A DNA stretch of 64,000 nt from Streptomyces musisoli (GCF_016741855.1 NZ_JAERRH010000023.1:1-64000); one strand, 5' to 3'. Shown: positions 36,451-46,034, numbered from the stretch's first letter. Numbers and translations: made by a program. The notes: generated from the sequence alone by a model not told the origin.

Positions 36451-36786
36451 CCCCTCCCCTGGGCAACGCGCCGCACCGGCGCAACGGACCATGAAAGCAG
36501 CCACCACTGACAACGGCCCGGGACTCCTATCTCTGACCCACGCCGCAAGGTGGAGCCGGGCTCTCGCTGATCGGAACATCCGCGGATCCGGCCACCAATC
36601 ACGGCAGCCTGCTGCGCCCCTACGGCGGCGTGTTGCCTCACGCGCCCGCCTCCCGGTCATGGCTGCTGGCCTGCTCGGGTGGTCGGCGTCGGGAACGGCG
36701 AGTCGGCGACGTTTGTGGCGGGCGACCCCACCGACTGTTTCCTCCGAGACAGGCAGAAGGCGCTGGATCAGCTGGGAGGATGCGCA
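36451..36786. other. Divergent intergenic region
   Basis: No supported gene. It must carry promoters for the leftward membrane gene and for the rightward pentapeptide gene. Confidence 0.35.
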
Positions 36787-38226
36787 GTGGGCTCTGTACG
36801 GTTCGGGCGGATCGCCGCGTACGGCCTGGCTACGGTGTCGGGCGTACTTCTGGTCGTGGCCGTACTTTCCTGGGGCCGGCTGGTCGACCTGGCCACTCGC
36901 ATCCCGCTGGTCCCGCTTGTCCTGGTCATCGCTTCCGCAGCCTGTGCACTGGCGGCGGGCGAGCTGTACCGACGTACGCGGCCGCGGGGGCGGCGACGCT
37001 TCGCCCCGCCTATCCGCTGGTGGTGGGTCCTGCTGGCGTCCGCCGCTGTACTGGCTGCGGTGTGGGTCACTACCGCCTTGCTGCTGGCCCAGGCTGCCCA
37101 TATGCCGTCGGCCAACGAACGGACGAAAGAGCGGATCGAGGCGGTGCGTACCGGTCTTGCCGCGGGTGCTGGCGCGGGTGCCGCGCTCACGGTGCTGCTG
37201 GCGTTTCGTCGGCAGCTGCACCACGAAAGGGCCACCGAGGAGAGCGAACACGACGCGGACGAACGGCGGATCACAGAGCTGTACACCAAGGCTGTCGAGC
37301 AGCTCGGCAGCCCTCAAGCCCCGGTACGGCTGGGCGGGCTGTACGCGCTGGAGCGGCTCGGTCAGGCCGCTGCCGACCACCGGCAGACCATCGTGGACGT
37401 CATCTGCGCATACCTGCGCATGCCCTACACGCCGCCCGCGATCTCCCGCCACAGCAAAGGGGAGCGCAAGGGATGGCGACAGAAGGTAACCCGTTCCCGA
37501 CAGGCCATCCGGGCACGCGTCCAGGGGAAGATGGACAACCAGCGACGGCAGGAACTTCAGGTACGTAAGACCGCCGAACGCATTCTCACTGCCCACCTAT
37601 GTGACTCCCGCCTTACGGACCAGCGGGAGACCACCACAGCCAATGACCGGTTCTGGGAAGGCATGCGCATCGAACTCTCCCACGCCACCCTCACCACGGG
37701 GTCCTTCAATCGCTTCCACGTTGCCGAGGCAAACTTCAGCGACGCCACGTTCACCGGCGACGCCTCGTTCATCGGCGCCACGTTCACCGGCCACGCCTTG
37801 TTCAGCGGTGCCACGTTCACCCGCGACGCCGGGTTCAGCGACGCCTCGTTCACTGACCACGCCTGGTTCCGCGGCGCCACGTTCGCCGGCGACGCCTGGT
37901 TCGTCGGCGCCACGTTCACCCGCGACGCTTGGTTCAGCGACGCCATGTTCACCGGCCACGCTTGGTTCGGCGACGCCACGTTCACCGGCGACGCCGGGTT
38001 CCGCGGCGCCACGTTCACCGGCGACGCCCAGTTCGGTGACGCCACGTTCACCGGCCACGCCTGGTTCCGTGGCGCACGGGCACGCCTAACGACGTCGGAG
38101 GGCACCCCTCTGGCCTGCTCGTGGCCGCCAGGCTGGGATGTCCAACCCACCACTGACGGCTGGGGGATCTTCAGAAGGCCTGAGGCCAGCTGGCTCCCTG
38201 ACCAGGCTCCGCGCTCTTTTCCGTGA
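36787..38226 (+). CDS. Membrane-anchored pentapeptide-repeat protein
   Basis: GTG 36787 lies 6 bases after GGGAGGA. The 479-residue protein has up to four membrane helices in the first 170 residues (YGLATVSGVLLVVAVLSW, VLVIASAACALAAG, WVLLASAAVLAAVWVTTALL). A conserved cytoplasmic segment follows (RRITELYTKAVEQLGSPQAP, VRLGGLYALERLGQ), typical of Streptomyces pentapeptide proteins. About ten tandem ATFTGDAWF-type units (two pentapeptides each) at about 325-440 should form a right-handed beta helix. Units are nearly identical in DNA as well. Function is unknown; related proteins act as scaffolds. It is monocistronic. Confidence 0.8.
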   Translation: MGSVRFGRIAAYGLATVSGVLLVVAVLSWGRLVDLATRIPLVPLVLVIASAACALAAGELYRRTRPRGRRRFAPPIRWWWVLLASAAVLAAVWVTTALLLAQAAHMPSANERTKERIEAVRTGLAAGAGAGAALTVLLAFRRQLHHERATEESEHDADERRITELYTKAVEQLGSPQAPVRLGGLYALERLGQAAADHRQTIVDVICAYLRMPYTPPAISRHSKGERKGWRQKVTRSRQAIRARVQGKMDNQRRQELQVRKTAERILTAHLCDSRLTDQRETTTANDRFWEGMRIELSHATLTTGSFNRFHVAEANFSDATFTGDASFIGATFTGHALFSGATFTRDAGFSDASFTDHAWFRGATFAGDAWFVGATFTRDAWFSDAMFTGHAWFGDATFTGDAGFRGATFTGDAQFGDATFTGHAWFRGARARLTTSEGTPLACSWPPGWDVQPTTDGWGIFRRPEASWLPDQAPRSFP

Positions 38227-38493
38227 CCCGAGGTGAAACCCTGGAGCAGCTCGCAACATCAGGGCACTGACCAGCGAGGAGGGCTCCACCTTGCGGCCTG
38301 GGCCAGAGATAGGAGTTCCGGGCCACAACGGATGACGCTTCGATCACCCCGGAGATCACGGGGCAGGTCAGCAGACACCCCCACCGGTGCCACGATGGGC
38401 GCATGAGCACGGCAGGCCGTAACACCGTCTCGGGACACTTCTTCTTGCCTCGTTCCTCCTCATCTGGCCTCGCTGCTGCGACAGACTGCCGCC

Positions 38494-38802
38494 ATGAACC
38501 ATCAGGAAGCCCGCGAGGAACTGGCCGAGGCGGTCGCCGACATCAAGCACACGGCTCCGGGTGTCGACGGCCCCCTATGGCGGGACATCGGCACACCGGA
38601 CCTGACACTGGCAGTGGAGGACCTGGTGCACTCGACCGCGCCGGACGAGCAGGAGGGCATGGCTCGGCGTGTGTCGGAGGCATTCGTCGTGCACCCCGGC
38701 CAGCTGTACGCGCACGGGATCGACAACCTCGCGTTCGGCACCGCGATTCTCTCGCTGCGGCTGGCGCTGGCCCACCTGGACAGCGCGCAGCGCCCGGAGT
38801 AG
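38494..38802 (+). CDS. Unknown 102-residue protein
   Basis: ATG 38494 opens NHQEAREELAEAVADIKHTA; the middle is LTLAVEDLVHSTAPDEQEGM and the end SLRLALAHLDSAQRPE. It is acidic and mostly helical, with no motif recognised and no good ribosome site. Codon use supports coding. The 38227-38493 stretch before it has no gene. Confidence 0.5.
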   Translation: MNHQEAREELAEAVADIKHTAPGVDGPLWRDIGTPDLTLAVEDLVHSTAPDEQEGMARRVSEAFVVHPGQLYAHGIDNLAFGTAILSLRLALAHLDSAQRPE

Positions 38803-38865
38803 GGACCGTGTCGCCGCGCCGTCCGCCCCGGGAGCCTGTGGGATGGGACCTGTTGGGGTAGCCGG

Positions 38866-39180
38866 CGCCCTGGGCGAAGAACAGCGCCAGGATCAGGATG
38901 TCGTCGATGTTGGTGACGGCGGTACGTCGGTAGCGGCGGCGGCCCGGCCTGCCTCTGCCGGTATATCGGATCCCCGACTTCGGCGCCACCTTCCTGCCCG
39001 AGTCCGCCATCCCCTACCTCGGCCTGCTGCCGCTCGCCCTGGGCCTCAAAGCCGCCTGGCAGGCATGGAAGGACCACCGCGACGGCAGCGCAGACGAGGA
39101 GGAGGAAGGGCGAAGACGGGCACGTAGACGCCGATGTTGTCGCCGCCGTTGGCGAAGGTGACCGCGGCGACCTCCAGCGG
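38866..39180. pseudogene. cadD: Shuffled cadmium-transporter-like (CadD) remnant
   Basis: Three adjoining pieces each read as part of a CadD-family transporter but on different strands. Minus strand 38866-38935 reads TNIDDILILALFFAQG (the first helix motif). Plus strand 38965-39110 reads FGATFLPESAIPYLGLLPLA, LGLKAAWQAWKDH (middle). Minus strand 39110-39185 reads LEVAAVTFANGGDNIGVYVP, VFA (start of the second half). No frame joins them. The middle piece is inverted relative to the outer two, and order along the minus strand is also wrong, so at least two rearrangements occurred. Confidence 0.65.
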
Positions 39181-39189
39181 GCCCGGACC

Positions 39190-40622
39190 GCCCTCCTTGG
39201 CCTGGGCTGGCTCTGCTTCGACCTGGACGACAAGCGCGGGGAAGTCGGCCCCGACCTCGCCACCCTGCTGCGCTGGCTGGAGGAGGCCGGGCTGACCTAC
39301 GTGGTCGCCGCCTCCGGATCCGCCGGCGGACGGCACGTGTGGGTGACCGCCGAGACGCTGCTGGACGCGCACCTGGTCGAGGCCCTCGCCGTGGCCGCCG
39401 CCAAGCGTCTGCCCACGCTCGACTACGGCCTGCTCAAGTCCCGCACCGGCGCCGTCCGCCCGATCGGTGCCCCGCACCGCAACGGAGGCCGCAGCGAGCT
39501 GCTGAGCCCGGCGGACCCCCGCCGGGCCGCCGCCCTGCTCACCCCTGCCAGCTGCCGCAACCCCTCCGAGGCGTTCACCCGGCTGCTACTCATCATCGAT
39601 GCACTGCCCGCCCGCGAGGACTTCCGCCCCAGGGTGGTCGGCCGCGACGAGGTCGCCGAGGTCCTCGACGACCGGCTGGGCCCCCGGCTCGCCGGCACGC
39701 CCAACACCGTGCTGGACCGCGACACCATGGCGCTGCTGACCCGGCGCCCGCCGGCCGACCAGGTCAGCGAGGTGTGCGGCTCGCTGCTGACCCGGCTGGC
39801 GCTGCGCCGCTGGACGCTCCCGATGGTCGAGCGCCTGCTGGACGACCGCCGTTACCGCGAGGGCGGGCTGCTGCACCTGTGCACCGCGCCCGGGGTCGGC
39901 ACGCTCCGCGTGGCGCTGGACCAGGCCGACGTCGAGGAGAAGCTGGAGCGCCAGTGGGCCCGCTGCGTCGCCTACGCCGCCACGCTGCCGTACACCGAGG
40001 AGTCCCTGCAGCGCACCGAGACCATCGCCGAGACCGTCGCCCTGGTCGAGCAGCTGCAGCAGGCCGCCGACGCCTGCCCGCAGCGCTGGGCCACCGAGTC
40101 CGGCCCCGCCGACCGGGCCGCCCTGGACCTGTTCTGTCTGCTCGCGCTGCGCTCCGGCAGCACCGTGCTGAGCCTGGACGTCCGCCGCGCCGCCCTCGCC
40201 ACCGGCCACGGCCGCTCGACCATGCACCGGGCGTTCGGCCGCCTCACCCTCGACAGCTGGCTGGGCCGGGCCACCGACGATGGCCCCGCGGGCACCTACG
40301 AGCTGCTCCCGGTCACCGCTTCGCACCCTGCATTCGCCTCCGTTGCACGGGGTGGGACACAAGGAACCCCGCCCCCCCAGGGGCGCCCCGCACCACCCTG
40401 CTCTCGCGCCTTCAAACCCGCCTCGCCGCAGGTCAGGCCGACCTGTTCGCCCACGGCCGGGCCACCCCCTCGCACTCCGGCGGGCTGGGCCACCACGCCG
40501 GTCGGGTCTACCAGCAGCTGGCCGAGCACGCCGACCGTGCCGTCAGCCTCGCCGAGGTCTGCCAGCGCACCGGCTACCGCCCCCGCACTGTTGCCAAGCA
40601 CCTCGTGCGGATGCGGGACTTG
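39190..40622 (+). pseudogene. Archaeo-eukaryotic primase-type replication gene, truncated and frameshifted
   Basis: From about 39190 the plus frame reads GLGWLCFDLDDKRGEVGPDL and AASGSAGGRHVWVTAETLL, with the DxD metal pair and a GGRHVW motif of AEP primases. It continues helical and Arg-rich (KSRTGAVRPIGAPHRNGGRS). A late winged-helix-like end (VSLAEVCQRTGYRPRTVAKH) is in a different frame; the switch falls near a run of seven C at about 40374. The start is absent (joined to the cadD mosaic). Plasmid replication proteins of Streptomyces have this kind of primase, so it is likely a relic of a plasmid replicon. Confidence 0.65.
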
Positions 40623-40856
40623 CTTGAGTCCGCACAGTGCAGAGATCACATGGGCCAACCCCAGCAAGACAACAGGAAGCTCCCGTTGATCGACCCGGCG
40701 CAGGGAGGTCCAAGCCATGACTGCTACCAGCAGCAGGATGGCCACCAACACAGCAGCGGCGCAGAACGCCAACGAGACCGGCACACCGAAAACGGTGCCG
40801 GGAGAGAGCGAGAACGACAACGCCGAGCCTCCGGGAACGAAAAAGGCCCCCGGCAT
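40620..40856 (-). pseudogene. Small membrane protein, 3' end lost
   Basis: The minus frame from ATG 40856 reads GTVFGVPVSLAFCAAAVLVA, ILLLVAVMAWTSLRRVDQRE, LPVVLLGLAHVISALCGLKQ and then runs into the primase relic on the other strand. One long membrane helix is clear. Its start lies within a terminator hairpin and lacks a good ribosome site, so an upstream part may be missing as well. Confidence 0.4.
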
Positions 40857-40870
40857 GGCTCCGGGGGCCT
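40844..40870 (-). terminator. Rho-independent-type terminator, leftward
   Basis: AGGCCCCCGG (40844-40853) and CCGGGGGCCT (40861-40870) form a 10-bp stem with a 7-base loop. Read leftward, TTTTT follows directly, giving a classic terminator for transcripts coming from the right. Confidence 0.75.
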
Positions 40871-40881
40871 AGTGCGTGTTT

Positions 40882-41034
40882 CTAAGCCTCGGTGCTGAGT
40901 ACCTCGAGCCCTACGTTGGCGAAGTGGTCGAACACCGGACAGGCGAGCAGGGGGTCCAGCATTACCAGTACCTTGACGCCGTGCCCGGTGTCATAGTCGG
41001 GTCGGGTGCCGTCCACACCGTGGTAGGCGGGACA
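40882..41034 (-). pseudogene. Unknown gene fragment ending at a terminator
   Basis: About 50 codons (YHGVDGTRPDYDTGHGVKVL, VMLDPLLACPVFDHFANVGL, EVLSTEA) read well and stop just before the leftward terminator at 40844-40870, as a real gene end would. No start or upstream part with coding character was found. Confidence 0.35.
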
Positions 41035-41161
41035 TGCGCGTCGCGGCGGCCAGGCTCGCGGCCACTGAGCGTGTCCACTTGGGTGAAATTCGCTCGCGCC
41101 TGTGTGCCGCTTCTGATGTTGTGAGCGGCGCGGGGTAGTTCGCGTCTTGAGGGGGCATGCT

Positions 41162-41605
41162 GTGGCGGACGACGGATGCATCTTCTGTGCAATAGCGAGA
41201 GGTCAGGCGGACGCCAGCATCGTCCACGAAGATGACTCGGTGATCGCCTTCATGGATCTCCAGCCTGTCACTCCAGGCCACTTGCTGGTTATCCCCAAGG
41301 CGCACGCGGTGGGACTGGAGGATCTCCAGGAGGACGCCGGCGTCCAGGTCTGGAAAGTGGCGCATCAGCTCGGACGCGCACTGCGCCGGTCAAGCTTGCG
41401 ATGCGAGGGCGTCAACTTGTTCCTTGCGGACGGCGAAGCAGCCTTCCAGGAAGTTTTCCACGTTCACCTGCATGTCTTCCCCCGCTTCGCAGGTGACCCA
41501 TTCCGCATCGATGCTGACTGGCGTGTGCAGGAGCGAGACCAGCTCGACAAGACGGCTGCTGCCGTGCGTGGCGGCCTTGCTGCCCTCGACGCCGGCCCGT
41601 ACTGA
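41162..41605 (+). CDS. HIT-family nucleotide hydrolase/transferase
   Basis: GTG 41162 lies after GAGGGGG at good spacing, giving 147 residues. It has a CIFCAIARGQ N-terminus (Cys pair of zinc-type HIT proteins), DLQPVTPGHLLVIPKAHAVG, and the histidine triad HVHLHVFPR near residue 100. This family hydrolyses or transfers nucleotidyl groups from substrates such as adenosine phosphoramidates. The length is usual. It is not in an operon and is convergent with the DinB gene. Confidence 0.85.
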   Translation: MADDGCIFCAIARGQADASIVHEDDSVIAFMDLQPVTPGHLLVIPKAHAVGLEDLQEDAGVQVWKVAHQLGRALRRSSLRCEGVNLFLADGEAAFQEVFHVHLHVFPRFAGDPFRIDADWRVQERDQLDKTAAAVRGGLAALDAGPY

Positions 41606-41720
41606 CGACCATCGCTCTCCGGGACACGGTCTCACGTGGGGCAGTGCGTGTTCTGAAGGTGCGGCGTTGCGGATCAGGGGTTGATTCCAGGAGCTGTCCG
41701 GGCTGAGGGGCAGAGGATTG

Positions 41721-42323
41721 TCAACGGCCAATGCCGTCAGACCTCGCATCGGCTGCTGCTTTGGCGGCTCGCTCGATCTGCGCGTGTTGGGCTTCCCAGA
41801 AGGCCGCGTCGCGGTTCGGGATCGCGTGCTCGGCTGCTGTCCCTGTCGAACCGTCGAGATGTTCGCGCAGGATGTCGGCATGTCCGGCGTGCCGGCTGGT
41901 CTCGGTGAGCGTGTGGACCAGGATGTTGAACAGCATCACGTTGGGGCGTGGCCACCAGGGCACGTGGCCGGGGGCGTCGATGGCGAGGGCGTTGATGGTT
42001 GCGTCTGAGTGCTCCCAGACGCGACGGTAGCGGTCGGTGATCTGCTCGCGTGTCTCGTCCTCGGTCGCCCACATGTCGGTGCCATGCGCCTTGGCGTCGT
42101 CCCAGCGGGGCAGGGGTTCGGGGAACGGTCGGTCGAAGACCTCGCCAAAGTACCTGGACTCCCAGAGCGACAGGTGCTTGACCAGGCCGAGAAGGTTGGT
42201 ACCCGTCGACGTCAGGGGGCGGCGGACGTCGTACTCGCTCAGCCCGTCGAGCTTCCAGAGCATCGCCTTGCGAATCTCTCGCAGATCGTTGTGCAGATAC
42301 TTCTTCGCAAAATCATCGATCAT
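41721..42323 (-). CDS. DinB-family (DUF664) protein
   Basis: ATG 42323 gives 200 residues beginning IDDFAKKYLHNDLREIRKAM, the standard N-terminus for this group; ATG 42341 adds six residues. Typical phrases are LWKLDGLSEYDVRRPLTSTG, LGLVKHLSLWESRYFGEVF (metal His), and NILVHTLTETSRHAGHADIL (second and third His). The four-helix DinB fold binds a metal through three His; actinobacterial relatives include mycothiol-dependent enzymes. The gene is intact, although the IS5-type element lies just upstream and may have displaced its promoter. Confidence 0.8.
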   Translation of the reverse strand: MIDDFAKKYLHNDLREIRKAMLWKLDGLSEYDVRRPLTSTGTNLLGLVKHLSLWESRYFGEVFDRPFPEPLPRWDDAKAHGTDMWATEDETREQITDRYRRVWEHSDATINALAIDAPGHVPWWPRPNVMLFNILVHTLTETSRHAGHADILREHLDGSTGTAAEHAIPNRDAAFWEAQHAQIERAAKAAADARSDGIGR

Positions 42324-42344
42324 GGGCCACGAGCCTGTCATGTG

Positions 42345-43240
42345 CGGACCATGCGCTCAAGTGGCGGTCAGCCGCTGGCCTGGGCGGGTTTCCTTGGCCA
42401 GCTGGGAGTGGCGCCTTTGCGGGCGAGGCGCCTGGTCATGAGGGTGATGGCGGCCCAGGTGATCAAGGTTTCGGAGTGTTGGATGAGCCGTTCGTAGTCC
42501 CTTGCATGGCGGCGGGCGTGCATCATCCAGGCGAGCGACCTCTCGACGACCCAGCGGCGGGGCGGCACGACGAAGCCGGAGGCGTCCTTGGGACGGCTGA
42601 CCGGCTTGATCGTCAGGTTGAGGTGCTGCTTTGCCCAGTCGACGAGCTTGCCGGCGTAAGCCGAGTCGGCCCACACGATCGTGATCTCGGGGTGCATCAG
42701 GCGCAGGCGGAAGAGGACTTCCTTCGCCGCGGCGGCGTCGTGCAGGTCGGCGGGGGTGACCATGACCATCAGAGGCAGACCGCGGGTGTCGACGACCAGG
42801 TGGCGCTTGCGCCCGTTGATTTTCTTGCCTGCGTCGTAACCGCGGGTGGCCTTGGAGACGGTTTCTGCGGCTTTCACGCTCTGGGAGTCGATCACCGTGG
42901 CCACCGCGCGAGGGCCTTTGCCCATGTCGCGGCGGATCCGCCCGGCGAGCTGGTCACGGATCTGGCCGATGATCCCGGCGGCGGCCCAGCGGGCCATGAA
43001 CCCCCAGACCGTGCGCCAGGGCGGGAAATCCGCAGGCAGAGCCCGCCACTTGCATCCGGTATCCACGACGTAGCGGATCGCGTCGACGATCTCGCGGCGG
43101 GGGTGCTTCTCCGGCTGGCCGCCCTTGCTGGTCTCGCAGGCCGGTGGGCAGCAGTCCTTCGAGCAGCGCCCATTCCGCGTTCGTGGTGTCCGAGGGGTAG
43201 CGGCGTCGGCGCATGGCGGGTGCCTTCGAGCGAGCGCGGC
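42345..43240 (-). mobile_element. IS5-family insertion sequence, frameshifted
   Basis: A single leftward transposase coding region of about 850 bases occupies it. Imperfect GC-rich ends are visible near 42350 (GCGCTCAAGTGGC) and, inverted, near 43235 (CGCTCGAAGGC), but exact limits and a target duplication could not be fixed. Confidence 0.7.
42368..43214 (-). pseudogene. IS5-family transposase, inactivated by a frameshift
   Basis: The N-terminus (RRRRYPSDTTNAEWALLEGL, LP) starts at ATG 43214, and the rest (KGGQPEKHPRREIVDAIRYV, VDTGCKWRALPADFPPWRTV) is in another frame from about 43150. The catalytic parts are present: TVIDSQSVKAA (first D), VWADSAYAGKLVDWA (second D) and RRWVVERSLAWMMHARRHAR (E). 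A one-base change near 43150 (LLPTG/CETSKGG) separates the parts, so it is probably dead unless frameshifting is programmed. Confidence 0.8.
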
Positions 43241-43271
43241 GGGGCCGCCCGCAGGGCGGTCCCGCCGCGGG

Positions 43272-43691
43272 TCAGGAGCTGGCGATGAGGTCGAGGGTGG
43301 ACTCGATCGAGTTGAGCTGGGCGACGATGTGCTTGACCCACTTGTCGCCCGGGTGGGCGGCGGCGTGCGGGGCGACGGTGCCAGTGATGAACCGACGGAA
43401 CTCGGTCAGCTTCTCCCTGACGACGGCCCGTTCGTATGCCTCCAGCACGTCCCGCTCGGCTCCGAGCTGGTAGCCCGTGGCCCTGTTCCAGGTCAGCGGG
43501 GGCCAGCCCTTCTCCGCGGCCTGGTCCTTCAGTGCGGCGAGCCCGGAATGGACCTGGCTCGGGGAGAGGTCGCTGGCGCGTACCAGCTGAGGGAATTCCA
43601 GGCCGGCGGGTCTGGCCTCGAACAGCACGAACCGGAGGGTGTCCGCGTGGCGTCTGGCTGCATCACCCCGTCGCCGTGAGGCGCGGGGCAT
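43272..43691 (-). CDS. RacP-type helical DNA-associated protein
   Basis: The 139-residue product (HADTLRFVLFEARPAGLEFP, QLVRASDLSPSQVHSGLAAL) has a winged-helix-like N-terminal half with TWNRATGYQLGAERDVLEAY, then a helical end. It matches what is labelled RacP in Streptomyces plasmids, where its role is not known. The stop-to-start gap to the upstream DUF6192 gene is about 2 bases, so both are one operon. The start at ATG 43691 lies close to that stop. Confidence 0.6.
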   Translation of the reverse strand: MPRASRRRGDAARRHADTLRFVLFEARPAGLEFPQLVRASDLSPSQVHSGLAALKDQAAEKGWPPLTWNRATGYQLGAERDVLEAYERAVVREKLTEFRRFITGTVAPHAAAHPGDKWVKHIVAQLNSIESTLDLIASS

Positions 43692-43693
43692 GT

Positions 43694-44701
43694 CTATTCG
43701 CCCTTCAGCAGACGGGCCAGTTCGTCGTCCATGTCGACCTTGCCGGTGTCCACGGCGGTCTCGATCCAGTCCAGCGTCGCCCGCACCTTCGCGACGTTCT
43801 GGTGCACGATCGTGCGTTCGTCGTCGCTCAGGGTGCGGTCCCGCAGGCCGGGAACGGTGCGGCCGGCCGCGGCGACGAAGGAGTGGCAGGCGGTGACCAG
43901 GTCCAAAAACTCCACCGTCCGGTCGATGTGCCGGATGGCCGGGGCGACCGGGCTGGTGTCCTCGAAGTGCTCGCGGGCCTGTCGGCTGCGTTCGTTCTGG
44001 GCCTGGTTGACGTGGAAGCGGGCGGTGTCGTCGCTCATTGCCCTGAACGCGACGTCCGGCCTGCGCAGCAGGTTCGTCGCGGCCGTTGTCGCGACCGCTT
44101 CGTCCCGGGTGAACTCCTCCACCACGCGGGCCTTCTCGGCGGCCGGCACCTTCGCCGCGACTGTGGGCCGCTTGAGGAAGTCGGTGGTGACCGTCGCCGC
44201 GACCTCTTCGTCCCGGGCCAGCGAGTGGATCGCGGTGATCTTCTCCTGCGGCGACGCCGGGCGTTCGACCTGGCGGCCCACCCTGCGGTTGGCCTCATCC
44301 ACCGTCCACCGCGTCCCGCCCGCGGGAGGTTTGGCGATGGTCGCGAACCGCTCGTCCTCGTTCTCGATCTGCCCAAGGATCCTGTGGACGCGGAACGACA
44401 CCCCCGCCTGGCGATGTTCCCTCGGCCAGCGGGACGCCGTCCACCTGGCACTTTCCACGGTTTTGTAGGCCAGCCCGATGTCCTCGGCCAGGCGGAACAG
44501 CGTCTCGCGGACCGTGAACAGCTCCTGACCCGGCGCGGCATGCTGGCCGCCCCACCCGCGCATGGGCTCGACCTCCAGGGCGCGGTCACCGATCGTGAAC
44601 GAACCCCGCGTCTGCTGTTCGACGACCTGCCGCAGCTCGGCCACGATCTCGTCATAGCGGGACTGGCTGACGGAACCGACCTTCTCGGTCTCCTCGGACA
44701 T
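43694..44701 (-). CDS. DUF6192 family protein
   Basis: Starting at ATG 44701 gives 335 residues (SEETEKVGSVSQSRYDEIVA). The first domain has FTIGDRALEVEPMRG and a helix-turn-helix-like LAEDIGLAYKTVESARWTAS, then a repeated helical part (ATVTTDFLKRPTVAAKVPAA, TTAATNLLRRPDVAFRAMSD). The end is VDMDDELARLLKGE. The family is frequent on Streptomyces plasmids, paired with the RacP-type gene as here. It probably binds DNA or a partner; the function is unproven. The full ORF to 44767 lacks a ribosome site. Confidence 0.7.
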   Translation of the reverse strand: MSEETEKVGSVSQSRYDEIVAELRQVVEQQTRGSFTIGDRALEVEPMRGWGGQHAAPGQELFTVRETLFRLAEDIGLAYKTVESARWTASRWPREHRQAGVSFRVHRILGQIENEDERFATIAKPPAGGTRWTVDEANRRVGRQVERPASPQEKITAIHSLARDEEVAATVTTDFLKRPTVAAKVPAAEKARVVEEFTRDEAVATTAATNLLRRPDVAFRAMSDDTARFHVNQAQNERSRQAREHFEDTSPVAPAIRHIDRTVEFLDLVTACHSFVAAAGRTVPGLRDRTLSDDERTIVHQNVAKVRATLDWIETAVDTGKVDMDDELARLLKGE

Positions 44702-44827
44702 GGCTCTCACCACCCAAGTACGGGCCAGGGCACGGCACTTCGGGCCGTGACGAGACAGGACCCGCATCCGTTGCCGAGAGTCAGACCGAAAATCCTAAGA
44801 TCACAACAAACGACCGCAAATGACCGG

Positions 44828-45118
44828 TTAGTGAACGGAGTTGGGGCCAGGATGCGTTCGGCCAGCGGTCAAGCGGCTGAGGTACCAGCGCTTGATGCCC
44901 TCGCCGGTGGCGTCGACGTACACACTGAAGTCGAAGTAGTCGGCGAGACCGACCCGAGTGCGGCCGTCCTTGCCGGGCAGGGCGGCCGGGAGGACGTTCA
45001 ACCCCTCGACGATCAGGGTGTCCGGGCGACGCACGGTGAGCTTCTCGCCCGGCACTATGTCGTAGATCCGGTGGGAGTAGACGGGCGCGGACACCTCGCC
45101 CTTGCCAGCCTTGGGGAT
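44828..45118 (-). pseudogene. coaA: Pantothenate kinase (coaA) fragment
   Basis: The minus frame reads GEVSAPVYSHRIYDIVPGEK, RPDTLIVEGLNVLPAALPGK, FDFSVYVDATGEGIKRWYLS. These are typical of the central part of type I pantothenate kinase. Both N-terminal P-loop and C-terminal parts are missing and neither edge has a start or normal end. Coenzyme A synthesis requires an intact copy elsewhere. Confidence 0.75.
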
Positions 45119-45146
45119 TCGACACGGTCGTCTCCCCCCGGTGGTG

Positions 45147-45360
45147 GCGCGCCAGCACGGCATACAGGGCCCGCTACGACGAGGCCGGCTTCCTGCGCGC
45201 TCCTGCCACACCGCAGACCTCCCCTGAGGAGGCCGAACTCGCCGAGCGGGTCGCCTCCATGGCCGACTGGCTCCTCGAGGAGCAGGCAGGGGAAGGGCGC
45301 GGCGCAGGCTCAGGCGGGGGCGTGGCACGAGGCCCGCCGCGCCTGGACATGAGCAGATGT
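45147..45360 (+). pseudogene. Unknown plus-strand fragment
   Basis: One frame reads TAYRARYDEAGFLRAPATPQ, TSPEEAELAERVASMADWLL, EEQ, which has coding character but no start, ribosome site or family I recognise. It lies directly against the coaA fragment on the other strand. Confidence 0.3.
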
Positions 45361-45452
45361 CTGCGGAGCACCAACCGGGCACAGCACCGGGTCAGTCGAA
45401 GACGTGATCGTGACGGCGAAGCGGGCCGGCCTGGTGCAGCGGCAAAGGGGCG

Positions 45453-45630
45453 TCAGACCAGGGCGGCCGGGACGGCGTCGTCGGCCGCCCAGTCCCCGTC
45501 GAACAGGGCGGCGACCAGGCGTACGTCCGCTTCGGGGAGCCGGCCGGAGCGGTGCCGGGGGCGGGCCTTGGCGAGCCAGGCGCCGATCTTGACGGTGCCG
45601 CCCTCGAGAGGACTCGGCTCGGTGCCACCT
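45453..45630 (-). pseudogene. Helicase-associated-domain fragment, copy 1
   Basis: Reads GTVKIGAWLAKARPRHRSGR, LPEADVRLVAALFDGDWAAD, DAVPAALV then stop, the last repeat of actinobacterial helicase-associated (HA) domains. A close relative is at 53018-53215. Nothing upstream continues the protein. Confidence 0.6.
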
Positions 45631-46034
45631 TCGCCGTGGAAGCCGTCGACCATGACGCCGCACCTGGACATGGCGGGTACGCCTGGGGAGCATCCAGATC
45701 CGGCTGCACCACGAGGGCCTACGCGCCCCTCGCCTGTCTCGCTCTGCACCGCCTCGTGCAGCCCTGACCTCGCCACCAGCTACTGGGGGCCGTCCTGCCG
45801 ATACGTCGAGCAGGCACCGTGCGCAGCGGCCCCGCAGGCAGGAGGAGCAGGGTTCCACTGCTGGGCCTGCGGGGCCGGTGCATCACTCACGTACCCTGCG
45901 GCGCGTCCGATACGCCCGATCCCTCCCAACCGTCCGTGTGGAAAGGCCTCTTATGCGAGTGGGGCCCGGCCGTATCCGGCCGAGCCCCATCACCTCGCAC
46001 GCGTGGCGCGCTCTTCGCGCCTGGCGTCTGTCGG

